Positions 12,446 through 25,526 of a DNA stretch of 64,000 nucleotides are shown here, piece after piece. The stretch lies in contig CM059586.1 in the NCBI GenBank assembly GCA_030407085.1, positions 11,426,001 to 11,490,000 of the forward strand. The letters run 5' to 3'. The stretch is from Trichopria drosophilae (Eukaryota > Arthropoda > Insecta > Hymenoptera > Diapriidae). The translations under genes were made by a program, and so were the position numbers. Position 1 is the stretch's first letter; every line of letters begins with the position of its first letter. A model generated the notes under the pieces. It made no database searches. It was given only the letters and a program-made list of their open reading frames with translations, and was not told the DNA's origin.

Positions 12446-13480
12446 CCCACTTTTCGCTGTATAAAAGTCGTTTTTTATTCATTCAAGTTTAGAAAGCAGA
12501 GTTAATGCTCAAGAATTGTGTAGTAAATTTGTTTCTGGTTTTCAGTGAATAAAAAACCTACCATTCGTGTAATTGACACTTTCCCATTTCGATAAAACTT
12601 CGAACAGCCTAAATTCTTCAGCCAAAATCAGAGTTTTCGCGAACAAAATTATTTCTGGAATGCAACGACAACAAGAATTCGCGAGGAAAATAAAAATTGA
12701 GATTTCGTTCTTGAAGTTTGCACGCTACGGACAAACTTCATCATCGCCGCATCGTCACTTTGAAAGTTTAAAGCTTGGCGAATCGAAGCCACAGCTCGAG
12801 TCAAAGAGTTTTACAGGTAAATACAGTTCGGCGCAATCGGTGGCGAAGAAAAACCGCCAACTAGAAAGTGACAAACTTTTAAAGGGGAAAGTTTAGCCGT
12901 ATTTGTTTAAAGCTATTGTAAATCGAACAATTTGAGAATTATCATGTCCAATTACAATGTCGGCGACCTGTCAAAGTAGATTGTGATAACCAGACATTTT
13001 GCTAATTTCTTATACTTAAATGATTTTCCTTTTACAAAGATTCTTTAAACCTATGTAAATATAATGGTAATAGTTGAGAGTACATTTTATTTTCATTAAA
13101 AAACGGATAGTTTTTATAATAATTTCCTACCTGTATTTGTTACTTATTTATTTCAATTATTAACTTATGGATTTAAATTGCCGCTGTAGATTATTCAAGG
13201 GAATTTTTTCTTGCTTTCAGCATTTGTACTTTCCTATACAAATCGGAAGACCTTAAACTTCAGAATAATAATTCATGTTCTCAATGGCTACACGTCTAAT
13301 AAAGCGAAGGTGTGAATAACTTTTTATGATAAAAAATGATCCAAATTTGAGAGCAAATCTGTAACGGCGCAAATACTCTTTGTTGTACATTTTCAAAAAC
13401 TTTATTTTGTCCGCCATCTTTGGGCCAAGAAATTTAAAGACACCATCAAAAAAGGCCTGGTTTTATTTTATTGTATATTA

Positions 13481-14224
13481 CACAGCCCAACAAAGTTTGG
13501 TTGTCCTATAAGTAAGAATCGATTCTGATAGGATTTTTGCTCCAGAATCCGAATAGGACCGCCAAAATAGCTGTTTGGATCTAGTTTTGAGATATTAAAG
13601 GTTAAAGGGTAAAAAATTCGATTATAGTCATTTATAAGCATCAACTCACAGCCCAAAAAATGCTGTTATCTCACCAGGAAGAGACAATATATATGATAGA
13701 ATCCAAATATGTACACTTAAATAATTAATTGCACCTCAACAAAAGTTTTTGACCCAATTGAAGGTCAAAGGGGTAAAAAATAGTGTTTTTGGACATTTTC
13801 TTCTATTTTTCTCGAAAATTGACCAAGACGATACCAAGTTTGAAGTGATTCGATTTTTGCCTTTTTTGAGTTTTGTTTACGTTACATTCTATAGTATAGC
13901 TGGAAAACGTTCAAAAACACGATTTTTACTCCTTTGACCTTCAATTTGGATGAAAAGTTGGTCTGCATCAGTATTTTGGCGTATATTTTTGAGAAAAATA
14001 CTATCAGAATGTACTTTTTTTAGGGGACAACAGCATTTTTTAGGGCTGTGATGGATGTTCAAAATGCCTGAAATCGAATTTCTACCCTTTTGACTTTCAA
14101 TATCTCGAAAGCTAGACCCAATTGGATATTTTGGCTGTCATATTTAGATTCTGGAGCGAAAATAATAGCAGAATCGACTCTTACTTACAGACCAATATGA
14201 AATACTCAAATTTGTTGGGCTGTG
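13481..14224. mobile_element. Mariner-like fold-back element with TA target
   Basis: The left end CACAGCCCAACAAAGTTTGG and the right end CAAATTTGTTGGGCTGTG are inverted copies, each abutting TA (13479-13480 and 14225-14226) as Tc1/mariner elements do. The arms extend about 200 bp: both carry the CAGAATC/CTCCAGAATC block, the AAATAGCTG..GGATCTAG block, and an inner CACAGCCCAAAAAATGC copy (about 13650 and 14030), making nested inverted ends. The 744-bp element lacks any transposase frame, so it is non-autonomous. Confidence 0.7.
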
Positions 14225-17200
14225 TATTTATGAGAATCAAACTAAAATTAGAATTTATATAGTCTGCTGCCTTGAACTTCAAAAACAAAAAAAACAGATT
14301 TGTTATGCGAAAAATCTCAACATGGCAAATGATAAAAGAAAAATTTGGTTAAACAGAGTTATTTTCGGAACAATTAATGTTAGTTTAAAAATCTCTTTAC
14401 ATAATTTCCACACAATTTTGTTTAGTAATACAATAGAACAATTTGGATTGGATTTTTTTTTAATTTCAGTGACCAAATCGTAATATTCGATAAATTTGAA
14501 CAGATCGTAAACGTCAAAGGCTGTTTGGTATTTTTGTAATTTTAACAATTATTTGAAGATTTTATGCAGTTTTTAAGATATTTAAATGTTAGTTCCATAC
14601 GTTTTTTAAATTAAACATACTCAGTGAATGGATGTATCGGATATAATATGAAACTAGCGGGAAACGATAATGAAAAAATGAATATACTATAATAATCATT
14701 TTTCTATTACAATTCTTTATTTATAATACATCAAACTAAGAAATGTTATATAATTGATTTAGTACTCGATATATCAGTGTATTATACAGTAATTTTAAAA
14801 AGTACTAATAAACATCTTATAAAAATGTAATAAGGTTATATTCAAATTCCAAAGAGTGAATTTTAGAATAATAGAAAGTTGTTTTCCAGTCTGACAGAAA
14901 TATTGCCTGATTAATTATAATAGGATAAATAATTATTACATAAAATTATTTAAATAAAAGTACAGAATATATGAAAAAAATGAACATCCACTAAATATCA
15001 GAAATTTGTCAAAAACACAAACATGTAGAACACTGATGATAAGTATATTTTAAAAGCAAATGAAAATCGAATGAAAAATCATATTTCTATACATAGTTTA
15101 GTTACATATTTTCGTTTTGCATTTCAAATTACGTAGAAATGTATTCCTTTAGCTCCAGCATTACATTTAATATATTGAATGTTGCATAATATCGTACATT
15201 ATTGATTTCAATTTTATGTAATCACCAATACTACTGCAACAATCCAAAAATATTACATAATACATTTCATATGTTATTTTCGATTTGAAATGAATGTTGA
15301 TAAATGATGAACAGGCTTGGAGATTACTGATATATTTTACAACTAATATATTTTTACAAAGTGAAAACTTAATTATGAATTGTACATTGAGACTATTCTT
15401 CGGTAGCAGAATAATTCTAATAGAGCATTAAAAGATCACTCTTTTAATATTTTTATTATAAAAAATTGACACTATTGTTGCAGTGAAGTAATTCGTAGGT
15501 CAAAAACGACACTAAACTTTGGTAAATAAAGGATTCAGGCTTGGATGAGTTAAATGATGAAAACTTTTGAAATAATAATAAAATAACAATTTTCTATTAG
15601 TTTCTATATTATATTCTATGTAACAACTTATTGAAGACTATTAAAAACTCCTAAATTTGACATTTTTATCGGTTTCCCTCAATATTATAGTTTCAGTGGC
15701 TTTTTTTTTACATAGAATCTTTATACTTGTAAAAAGTTGGGTATAGATATTAGCTTTACAACGATGGCTCGATCATAAAAATTGAATGATCCAATCAAAA
15801 GTTATTAACAATAAACAAAATCGGCTTAGAGAATGCTAATACAAAATTTGTCGTTGATATTATAGAATTTCCAACATTATGTTTTGGCAAGCACTTTACT
15901 ATAATAACAAACATCCTATATTGTGAAATCATAAAAGAGCCTATTTGCGTTTAATATGTATTTAGCTGGTTTACTGGGGTTCAATTACGATTCTTTTCTT
16001 TTCGTTTATTTACAAAAAAAAAGTGTGTATATATTTAATATCATCAACTTGATATAAATATAAATATGTATGTGTACGTTACTGCACAGAATTTTCGGGC
16101 TATATATAATGTGCCAAAGAAAGGGTACCGCTTAAAGTTTATAATTAACTTTCCATTTGTTGAATTCACTTTTATTTTGGGTCTTATAATTTGTTAGTTG
16201 TTCAATTTTCAGAAAATATTCAATTTTGCAAAATTTTTATTCCCATTCTTAACTATAGTTTTTTTTTAAATTACTACAGTTATTTCTTTAAGTATTACTG
16301 TAAGACAGAACTTCTTGAAAAACAGCGAAAAGTTCGTGAACATTCATGTTTCGCGATTAACAATGATATGGACCTTAAAAAATGATCTAAAATTCTAAAA
16401 TGAATAGAAAAATACAACGAATACGTGCATTGTTAATACATTAACAAAATTAAAATTCATCAAATTTAAAAATGTAATTCTTATAGGTTCATAACCATGA
16501 GTTCCACGGATTTAGATTTAGTACTGTATTAATAATGTATCTATTCGATATTAATCAATCCTAAATGAGTTTACAAAACGTTATAGTTGTATGTTTAATT
16601 CATTTTTGTCTAAATTTAGCATTTTGCATCATCTTAAAAAGAACCGCGCGCATTCATACGATTCGCAACACATGAATAAATTGGACTCGTTCACAATATT
16701 TGGCCTTTTTACAAGATATTTAAAAAAATCGTCAATAGCTGGACAAATTTGCTAAACTTTGTAAAATTGTGAAGGAAAATACAGTAAAATTCAACATTTT
16801 GAAAAAACTTTCGCCAATTAAAAGCTTTATTTGTGAACTTTAAAAGATATCTTTTCAGTTTTTCAATATCGTCAAATAGGAGTTCAACATTTCTGGGTCA
16901 AATTTTTATTACAAGGCCCTTTATACATTTTTTTATATGCATTACGAGGTTTTCTGCTTTAGTTGAAATAATTAGAATTTGTACTATGAGATTCGAAAAT
17001 TGCAAATTAAATTGAAAATCAATGTAATAGAAAACAATTTAAGAATGTGGATAAGTAGTAACAGAATGTAGGTGTCAGACATATAACTTCACCAACAATT
17101 TTAACTGTTTAAAGTAATTTCATGACGAAGGTTACAACTATAATATACCATGCATAAGAATATCTTTCGTACATTTTATATATATCTAAAAATCGCATGC

Positions 17201-17989
17201 ACAAGCGTGTTGTTTATCCAATATGATTTTTTATATTATTTGAAACCAACACATAAGATTATCTGAATTTTTTAAAAATTTTATTAAATCTGCAACCTTA
17301 ATAGGACTTGTAAACTATGGCAAGTTCAAATTCCCTGTTTGATAGTGAAAAATCTTTCATTACTAAGAAATTGATTTCCTCATTGAAAGGTACACTCGTG
17401 TTAAAAAAATTCGTCGAATATGCAAATGTACCAACTTGTGAATACCGACGAGGTAAACGTCTTTGAGTGATTTTCATGGAAACTAGCTCCCGGACCCGAC
17501 AAGAAGAAGCATCCTACTTTAAAAATCTCTACCAAATCTCGTGTTCTGCAGAACCTTGGTCGATTTCCTTTGATCCTTGCAAACATTCGAAAATTGAAAT
17601 ACCGAAGATTACTGAGTGAATTGGGAGAACGTGCAATACGATTCGAATATCTAAATAGGCTAAAATTAACATTGAAAGTACTTTAGAAGACTTTTTTCAA
17701 TTATAATAGTCGATATATGTCAATTGTTGTATGTTATATTTACTGGTATATGGTTTTTAATTTTGTATATAATTTATGAAGTCATAAAATGCATGAACTA
17801 GAATTTTATGATTTCATATGTTTTCATATAAAAATTACACTGAAGTTTTATGTTTCGTTACTTTCAGAATGTATTTGTATATAGTTTCGTCTAAATTTCT
17901 AATGTTTATGTCATTATTCGGTTTTAAATATAAAGAGAAAGAAAACCGAATTTAAACAAATGAAATTTCCCAATAAAAAGTCTTTAAAT
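14225..17989. other. AT-rich non-coding DNA
   Basis: No supported gene. At 16325-16345 and 16690-16720 there are worn words (AAAGTTCGTGAACATTCATG and its approximate inverse GGACTCGTTCACAATATTTG). They recall the inner part of the 23845-25356 element and may be relics of that family. The 61-codon minus frame at 17401-17586 is GC-richer than its neighbours but has no recognisable domain. Confidence 0.45.
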
Positions 17990-18212
17990 TTCCACACTCT
18001 AAATTTCTTAAAGTGAAAGTTGAGCCACTTTCTGATAAAAGCGACTTTTTCACTATTTTTAAAGTGGAAATTTCACTTTACTAATAGTGGATGGAAATCT
18101 GCCACTCTAATAAAATTAAATTTCCACTTTAGAATAGTGAAAAAGTCACCTTTAGCAGAGACTGGCCTAATTTTCACTTTAAGAAATTTAAAGTGAACTT
18201 TAAAAAGAGTGA
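17990..18212. mobile_element. Palindromic MITE-like element
   Basis: The halves are inverted copies. ACTCTAAATTTCTTAAAGTG near 17996 pairs with CACTTTAAGAAATTTAAAGTG near 18175. GACTTTTTCACTATTTTTAAAGTGGAAATT pairs with the AATTTCCACTTTAGAATAGTGAAAAAGTC region. About 220 bp, no coding frame, directly followed by a CT tract that may have grown from the insertion's edge. Confidence 0.6.
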
Positions 18213-18214
<2 letters not shown>

Positions 18215-18300
<86 letters not shown>

Positions 18301-18301
18301 T
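18215..18301 (+). repeat. CT microsatellite
   Basis: A (CT)n tract of about 87 bp, interrupted by TTTCTC and a CCCCCC run. The frames over it (poly Ser-Leu) are repeat artefacts. Confidence 0.95.
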
Positions 18302-21300
18302 GTTAAAACACGAAGAGAGATTAAGCTTGAAACATTGTTAACATTGCATCTACAAAGAATTTTAAGTAAATTTTACTTTCAGATTAGAATAAATAGTTTA
18401 TTGTTGTAAAATATTGTCATTGAAAATTATCGAAATATTTTTGGAAATTTTGTGCGTTTCGTATACGTTATTTGAACGGCTAATAAAATTATACGGAGTG
18501 TCCACACATATGAAGTTGTAATCCAGGGAAGGGTACACAGGCAAACCAGCATATAACCAGCATGTAAACATAATTAGTTATGCAGTGTGCTCACGGCTAT
18601 AGGTGGTTCGTACCCTAGAGAGGTTACATCGGAAACCGAAATAACCCGATAGTTCACGATGAAATCAATCACTCAATGCCAAATACGACTTATACAAGAC
18701 ACAAAAACATTGAAAAATAATTATTGTTTTCAAAATTTAGATTTTATTTGACCCTCTCGAGCACCAGTTTTCTTTTCTAATTTGAAAACAGTTTGGAAGA
18801 ATATTTTCACCATGGTGCACAAAAGGGTTAGACAAGTATATTGTTAATATAGAATGATAATTCTTATATATTAAGCAATTAAAAGACAAATTAGTTAAAC
18901 TCGAAAGTAGAGTTGTATTCGAGATTAAATGTAAAAATTGCAAATAAGAGAAATGGAAAGAAGTTTAAAAACAAAAATTCGACAATATAAGGAAAATGTA
19001 GAAGGTAACATCGAAAATTTTACAGGATTTATAATACACAGAATTAATAATGATAATTTTTACTTTAATATTAATAAAATTTTAGCTACCGAATAAATAC
19101 AAAAGGAAATACATCGACAATTTTGTTAATAAATCTAATATTAATTTTGTTAAAATTATATTTGAAAAATTATATTTGAAAAATCTACATTTACCAGACA
19201 CATAGTTTTCGTTAATAAATTTTTAAATAGTACATCTAGTTCAAAATAACTTTAGTCAATTTAGATCGTCTAATACAAAGAGATCGCGTTTTATCTTAAA
19301 AGTTCATTTTTCCTTACTGACAATTTTTATTTAAAACTTTTATTTAATAATTTATATAAATTTTATTGAAGTTATACACATGGATAATTCTTCACATTTT
19401 TACGCAATTTTTAATCATTTATTACGCAGTTTTCCATGATTAACGACATAGTCTTTAACAGCATTTTAAAAAGTACAGGAAAGAACAACAAAATTTTGTT
19501 TAATTCCTGTTTCGTTTAGTTTTGTTTTTATTACTTTCACAATTCTTGTCTTAAATGCAAAGTTATTAGTCCTAAAAAAATTTGATTTCGATGTTAATTT
19601 ATTTATTTACATGTATGATAATAATGTATTTTATGTATAGTTATATATTATATAATACTTGTAAGAAGAATTTTCTTGAAAGAAATTTTAATAAATTTTA
19701 TATAACAATTGTTGCATATGGATCATGTAGCGATTTACAAATTTTGTAACATAATTATTTATTATCTAAAACAATATTTTTGTCTTTTCAATTACATTAA
19801 CACATCAATAATGGTCATATTTCAGATGAAAGTAATGATGTCTATAGAGTTGGATTGTAAAATGGTTCGACGAAGCAAGTATCGACTTGACTGAAAGCCC
19901 ATTAAAAAGAAGAATTTATATACACAGGAAATCCATTACACAGAGCACCAATAAAGCAAGCCTGTTACATCATGTACACAAACCTTTACCGTGCTTTTGA
20001 TTTTGAGAAGGTAGCAAGTTTGAAGTACTTCCATCAAAAGTCTGAATTTATGAACTCATTGTATTATGAATTTTAAATATTCAAAAGTATCTTGGTATTT
20101 ATTATCATCACCGCTACTTGTTACTCTTGCAATAGATGATTATAACATCCCAATAATAAAATTGGCAACAGGAAGTATTACACATTTAACTTTATATCGA
20201 TCTCGAAAATTATCATCTGCAATGTATAATATACCTTTTTTTAGATGTTATCAAAATATTATCTTGTAACTATTTAGTTATCACAAGAAGTTAATAGAAT
20301 TCAATAATATATTATGTTTTTCGTGTATTACATTACTTTTTGTCACTATATGCAATTTTTTAAATACTGTCTCTTTATAAAGATGCAACAGTTTGCTTTA
20401 CTCCTGGATGTCTATTATGCTCTAAAAGAATTTGAATTCGATTTTTCAAATTAATTTTTTTCTGTTAATAATTCATTAACGATGACATCTCTTTCATCTG
20501 AAATCTTTTGAAATTGATAATCCAGTGTGACGTACTAAAGCTATAGCAATATATTTGATACACAGTTCTTTTTTTTTAATTAATAAAACATTTCGAATAG
20601 CATGTTTGAAACTTCATAAATAATACTTGAATAATTGGTGGACTATAAGCTCCCAACTGTCACTGTCACTATTAATAGAATTCAATAATATATTACGTTT
20701 TTATTAGGGACATTTGATAATTTATGAAGTACTCGTGTTACAACGAAAATATTGTTGAAGTCGATAAAGGAAGTTAAAAAATAATACTACCGAGAATATT
20801 CGTTACTTTTAAATTTTGATTATACCAAGTGACTTTCTTTATATGTATTGTTACATAAACAAGACAGAAAAGACGTAAGTCTATGTATTAGTGCATCAAT
20901 TAAATTACAGCAAAGTTTTATTTACTTTTTTGATGCAATTGTACTCCTTTCATTTTATGGAAACATTTGACCTTGGATAGAATAATATAAACTTTGAATT
21001 AGAAAAATTACTTTTCTGCTCTTTTTTAAACTTGTAATTTCACAATAGATAATTTTGAAAAAGTTGGAATTTTTCGGAGCCCTTCATGTTTTCCATATTT
21101 GTTTTGTGTAAACTCGCAATACCCATTTAATGAAAAGACATATTAAAGTCTCAATATTTGCTGTAATATGTATAAATGATATTTATTTAATATGGAAATT
21201 ATTTGATTTTTCCAAAAATTGTTGTTTGAAATGGAAATTGTCATTCCTCTGGTCTGTTTCAACCAAGATTTTTTCTATATTCATATATTGTAAAATGCAA

Positions 21301-22130
21301 ATAGAAGTTAATAAAAAACAACATGAGCATTTGTCATTTAACTAACAATAAGTTAATTAGCATAGTAAAGTAAACCCAATGCCATTCACTACATTAATTT
21401 ATAATTATTACATTAAATCTGAATTAATTTGTTTCCCACTTTTCGATCTCATTCATCTGGCAGTATAATTTGTACTGTAAAATGTGCATAACTAAAAATT
21501 AATACATAATATTTTTCTAGAAATGAAGAGAATGGTAAGAATTTATAAAATGATCGTGTTTTTTCAAAACTGTCATTAAGTTCTAGCAAGATTGATGCTT
21601 TATGTCGATCGAATGATGAACCACTCAATTTCTCAACCCTTTGGAAAGTAGTTTGAGTAATTAAATCTGTTTTAATTAATATTTATCACTAAAGCTTTTA
21701 AAAATGTTGTTATCAATTTGTTATTAATGATGTAAACTTAAAAAATTCTAGCAATACAACTATTTTTGATAAGGAGCTGTAGATTTGCATTCCTCTATAA
21801 TTGACCGTGAAGGAATGATAATTTACATTTAATTAATGTTGAGAGTAATAAATAGGTAAATGTGAATATTATGTATAGGCCCTGGACATTTATGAACGTT
21901 GATTAACACCAATAGGTAATTTTATTAGTTACTATATTAGCCACCGAAAAAAAGGTTTCCAGTGAAAATTTTACGTTCAGCTTTTATTCTGTGGCTCTTT
22001 GAATATGTTTTAAAAATTTGGATTATCTTCAGCCGAAAGTCGACTAATTTTTGCGTAATTTTGACATGTTTTTGTTTGTTTTGTAGCGTCATTTAAGCAT
22101 AATAGAGCATAAAATTCAGTTATTTAACTA
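18302..22130. other. AT-rich non-coding DNA
   Basis: No supported gene or RNA. A 30-bp direct repeat (TAGAATTCAATAATATATTA followed by GTTTTT) occurs near 20295 and 20675. Short frames at 18737, 19709, 20066 and 21130 show no domains. Confidence 0.5.
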
Positions 22131-22344
22131 ATTACCCTGGTAAAAATGTTTTATAAAGTTTTTCTAAAATCTTTATACAACTTTTATAAAGAAATGATTC
22201 TATAAATATTTTATAAAGTTTTCATACAGTTTTTATATGAACATAAATCTATATAAAAATTGTAAAAAATTTGTAGGTCCATACAAAAACTGTATAGAAT
22301 CATTTCTTTATAAAAACTTTATAAAACATTTTTACCTGGGTAAT
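22131..22344. mobile_element. 214-bp palindromic MITE
   Basis: The left end ATTACCCTGGTAAAAATG and the right end CATTTTTACCTGGGTAAT are inverted, and the complementarity continues through TTTTATAAAGTTTTT and AAATGATTCTATA-type blocks nearly to the centre. The whole unit could fold into a single hairpin. No coding content. Confidence 0.7.
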
Positions 22345-22386
22345 GATAAGGTGGACACATCTTCAGTATTCGTTTGAGCATTGATA

Positions 22387-22828
22387 ACACTGGTCAACAC
22401 AAAAATGTTACAGATATAAAAATAGCTAATCTTTGTTAATTTTGGGTCACTGAATCAGAATCTGATAGTGAACATTTTTTATTAGCTCTTGTTTCCATAT
22501 AATATGGGAGTAAAGTTGCAAACAGTGTCATTTTCTCCATTGTTTGAGGAAGTATATCTTTCAATTGAAACATGATAAAAGCTTCAGAAATAGAAGTTAT
22601 AAACTTCCTTTTAAGCAATCATTGAAGTCTATCGTGTTTCTATTGAAAGATATAATTCTTTAAACAATGGAGAAAATGACGTTTTTTGCAACTTTATCCC
22701 CATATTACATGGAAATAAGAGCTAATAAAAAATGTTCACTATCGGATTTGGATTCAGTAACGCAAAATTAATAATGATTAGCTATTTTAATTTCTGTAAT
22801 ATTAAATTGTCTCTTTGTTGAACAGTGT
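22387..22828. mobile_element. 442-bp fold-back element
   Basis: The left end ACACTGGTCAACA mirrors the right end TGTTGAACAGTGT. The arms are about 200 bp each: ATAAAAATAGCTAATC against GATTAGCTATTTTAAT, ATAGTGAACATTTTTTATTA against TAATAAAAAATGTTCACTAT, and CATTTTCTCCATTGTTT against AAACAATGGAGAAAATG. The minus frame at 22436-22618 merely reads one arm. It lies only 42 bp from the preceding palindrome. Confidence 0.7.
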
Positions 22829-23199
22829 AATTTGTATATATTGGGAAAATTCCTCTAATAACATCTATTATAAAATGCCCTTTAAGAACCTGTCAACAAA
22901 ATTTCGATGAGAATAAACCGTACGAAAATGACAACAATTTCTTAAGGAAAACTTGTTTTTGAAAATTTTAAATACTTCATTATTAACGAACCTGGAACCT
23001 TTACTTTCTTTGGAAATTATTATTTAGTAACCCCAAACAGTTCTGTTTTCATTAATTTATATGACATTACTAGAGCTTTTTACGCCGTCACTTATTCGTC
23101 AACGAAAGAATCCATTAACTTCGTGAAAACAAGTGGTCGAAAACGTCTTAATCAAACAGTTAACGAAAAGAAAATATCTCGATAAGAACCCCTGAACGA

Positions 23200-23560
23200 T
23201 TCCCGTCATTTCATGCAGACGTACTTAAAAAGTGAAGAATAGAGTTACTTATTCGAACGTTATTCAATTTCAGGGATCGATCGGTGACTTGGCTCTTAAA
23301 TCGAATTACCGCTCATAAAGCAACGTCTCTGTTCTTTGCGTTCCATGGATAAAAAAGTTCCGGCGGTTTGTCATCGTTCCGATAGTGCCGTAAGGAAATG
23401 ATTAAGGGCGCGGCCCTATACTCCAGTGTCGATCGATGTGGAATGACCACGTCTCCTCAAGAGGGTCTAAGACTAAGACTCGTGTTTACACGGGGGCTAC
23501 TAGCTAAATCACCCTGCCGTTGGTATCTTAGAAGGAACTACTTTGCCAACTCGTCATATA
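23200..23560. other. GC-richer island, no recognised gene
   Basis: CG-containing words are frequent here (GGGATCGATCGGTGACTTGG, AGGGCGCGGCCCTATACTCC, TGTCGATCGATGTGG), in contrast to the flanks. All six frames are broken by stops within about 75 bp, so it is not a simple coding exon. Possible conserved regulatory element inside the inferred slo2 intron. Confidence 0.3.
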
Positions 23561-23729
23561 CATTATACATCTGACGTACGTGCCTCGTCAAGTTTTTTAA
23601 CGAGATTGAATCTAATCATGTAACTAGCTCTAAAACTGAAATCGATATCATCGTTGGACATGAAGAATTTCACAAAAAAAAAAATTTGGGGAACGAGGTA
23701 ACATGGCAATTCTATTTGATACAGACATA

Positions 23730-23844
23730 GATCTGACCAAAACTGGCAGTACCTACTTAATGTGACAACTGTATTTTGAGGTACATGTCTGCCCAAAACC
23801 GACAGTACCTACTTAATATGACAATTATATTTGATGCAGACATA
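23730..23844 (+). repeat. 56-bp tandem repeat, two units plus an interrupted third
   Basis: TCTGACCAAAACTGGCAGTA (23732) and TCTGCCCAAAACCGACAGTA (23788) each lead into CCTACTTAAT-TGACAA and TTTGA--CA-A. A third unit, TCTGACCAAAACGGGCAATA, continues at 25361 beyond the inserted element and is followed by CCTACTTAATATGAC. Period 56-59 bp. Confidence 0.75.
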
Positions 23845-25356
23845 CACTACCGGCCAAAAGTTCGTGAACTTTCACACGTTCGTGGCACCGATTCCTTTGA
23901 GATATTAAAAAAACGCAAAGGAAATCTTTTTAAGTACAGGAATAAAGCTTTCAATTGGTGCATACAGTTTTACATCAGACATTATTTGTCTTAGTTGTAT
24001 TTTCAAAATATCGAATTTTGTATCTTTTTTCTTCCAAGTTTTATTTTTCACCGGATGATTAAGAAATTTTTCTGGATATTGCCAATTTTTTTGTAAATAC
24101 TACAAATCAAGACCTTAAAATTCATTTTTTTAAAAAAGTCTCTACCATTTTTGTTGCAAAGTTATGATTTTTTTTAAATTTCCAATTTTACCCGTTGAGT
24201 GAAAATTCGTTGAAAAAAGGCCAAGTTCGTGAACATGCATGATTCCTTAAAGATGATGCAACCTATTAAATTTTATAAAGAATACACTTTTTAAATGTGA
24301 ACTTGAATTCAAAACTCCAAAATGTACCAAGCGGAAATGACGTAAATAACTCAGGTAAGCATTAACTTGTCACGTTTTGTGTTATTATTATGTTAGTATT
24401 TATCGACCACATACAATATTTATACATAAATCATGTCAAATTATATAACAATAACAAAATTCAAGTCCATGAATCTATGAACAAACACACACAGGCGTTA
24501 TTAACACATAAATCATGTTAAATCAAAATTCATGATATTTACTATTCACACAACAAAATTTGAATAACATAATTAACGGTCATAAACACTTAATAATTAA
24601 TTCGAAAAACAAAACTGATGATTTTAAACATTTAATAATTAATTAAAATAACAAAAATAATGTTTTTAAACACTTAATAATAATTTTTACACTTTTGACA
24701 TTATATAATTTGACATGATTTATGTATAAATATCGTATGTGGTCGATAAATACTAACATAATAATAACACAAAATGTGACAGGTTAATGGTTACCTGAGT
24801 TATTTACGTCATTTCCGCTTGGTACATTTTGGAGTTTTGAATTCAAGTTCACATTTAAAAAGTGTATTCTTTATAAAATTTATAAAATTTATAAAATTTA
24901 AAGTGTATTCTTAATAAAATTTAATATGTTGCATCATCTTTAAGGAATCATACATGTTCACGAACTTTTGGCCTTTTCGCTCAACGGGTAAAATTGGAAA
25001 TTTTCAAAAAATCATAACTTTGCAACAAAAATGGTAGCGACTTTTATAAAAAATGAATTTCAAGGTCTTGATTTGTAGTATTTACAAAAAAATTGGCAAT
25101 ATCCAGAAAAATGTATTAATCATCCGGTGAAAGATAAAACTTGGAAGAAAAAAGATACAAAATTCGATATTTTGAAAATACAACTAAGACAAAATAATGT
25201 CTGATGTAAAAATGCATGCACCAATTGAAAGCTTTATTCCTGTACTTAAAAAGATTTCCTTTGCGTTTTTTGAATATCTCAAAGGATTCGGTGGTATGAC
25301 ACGTTATTTGACGAGTTGGAAAATTCGGAGCGTTCACGAACTTTTGGCGGGTAGTG
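23845..25356. mobile_element. 1.5-kb Tc1/mariner-type long-armed fold-back element
   Basis: The ends CACTACCGGCCAAAAGTTCG and CGAACTTTTGGCGGGTAGTG are inverted and each abuts TA (23843-23844 and 25357-25358), the Tc1/mariner target duplication. The arms extend roughly 600 bp. Outer blocks include AAACGCAAAGGAAATCTTTT, and inner blocks include GTTAGTATTTATCGACCACA against TGTGGTCGATAAATACTAAC near 24730. The ~260-bp centre has no transposase. The frames at 23776-23994 and 25116-25337 are the same arm read on opposite strands. Non-autonomous. A diverged relative of its left end is at 29384. Confidence 0.8.
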
Positions 25357-25400
25357 TAGGTCTGACCAAAACGGGCAATACCTACTTAATATGACTACCA
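25357..25400 (+). repeat. Third 56-bp unit, right of the insertion
   Basis: The TA target copy followed by TCTGACCAAAACGGGCAATA and CCTACTTAATATGAC completes the minisatellite unit broken at 23844. It gives an internal record of the pre-insertion sequence. Confidence 0.7.
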
Positions 25401-25526
25401 GCTGGTGGAAAGTGTGATAAATAAAACATAATTTTAAGCATACCTTTTTCTTTACGCTGAAAACAGCTGAAATTTGTTAGTCTGGAGTTTTTGAGGTCGC
25501 TGATTACGAATCCGACCTCAGATTTT

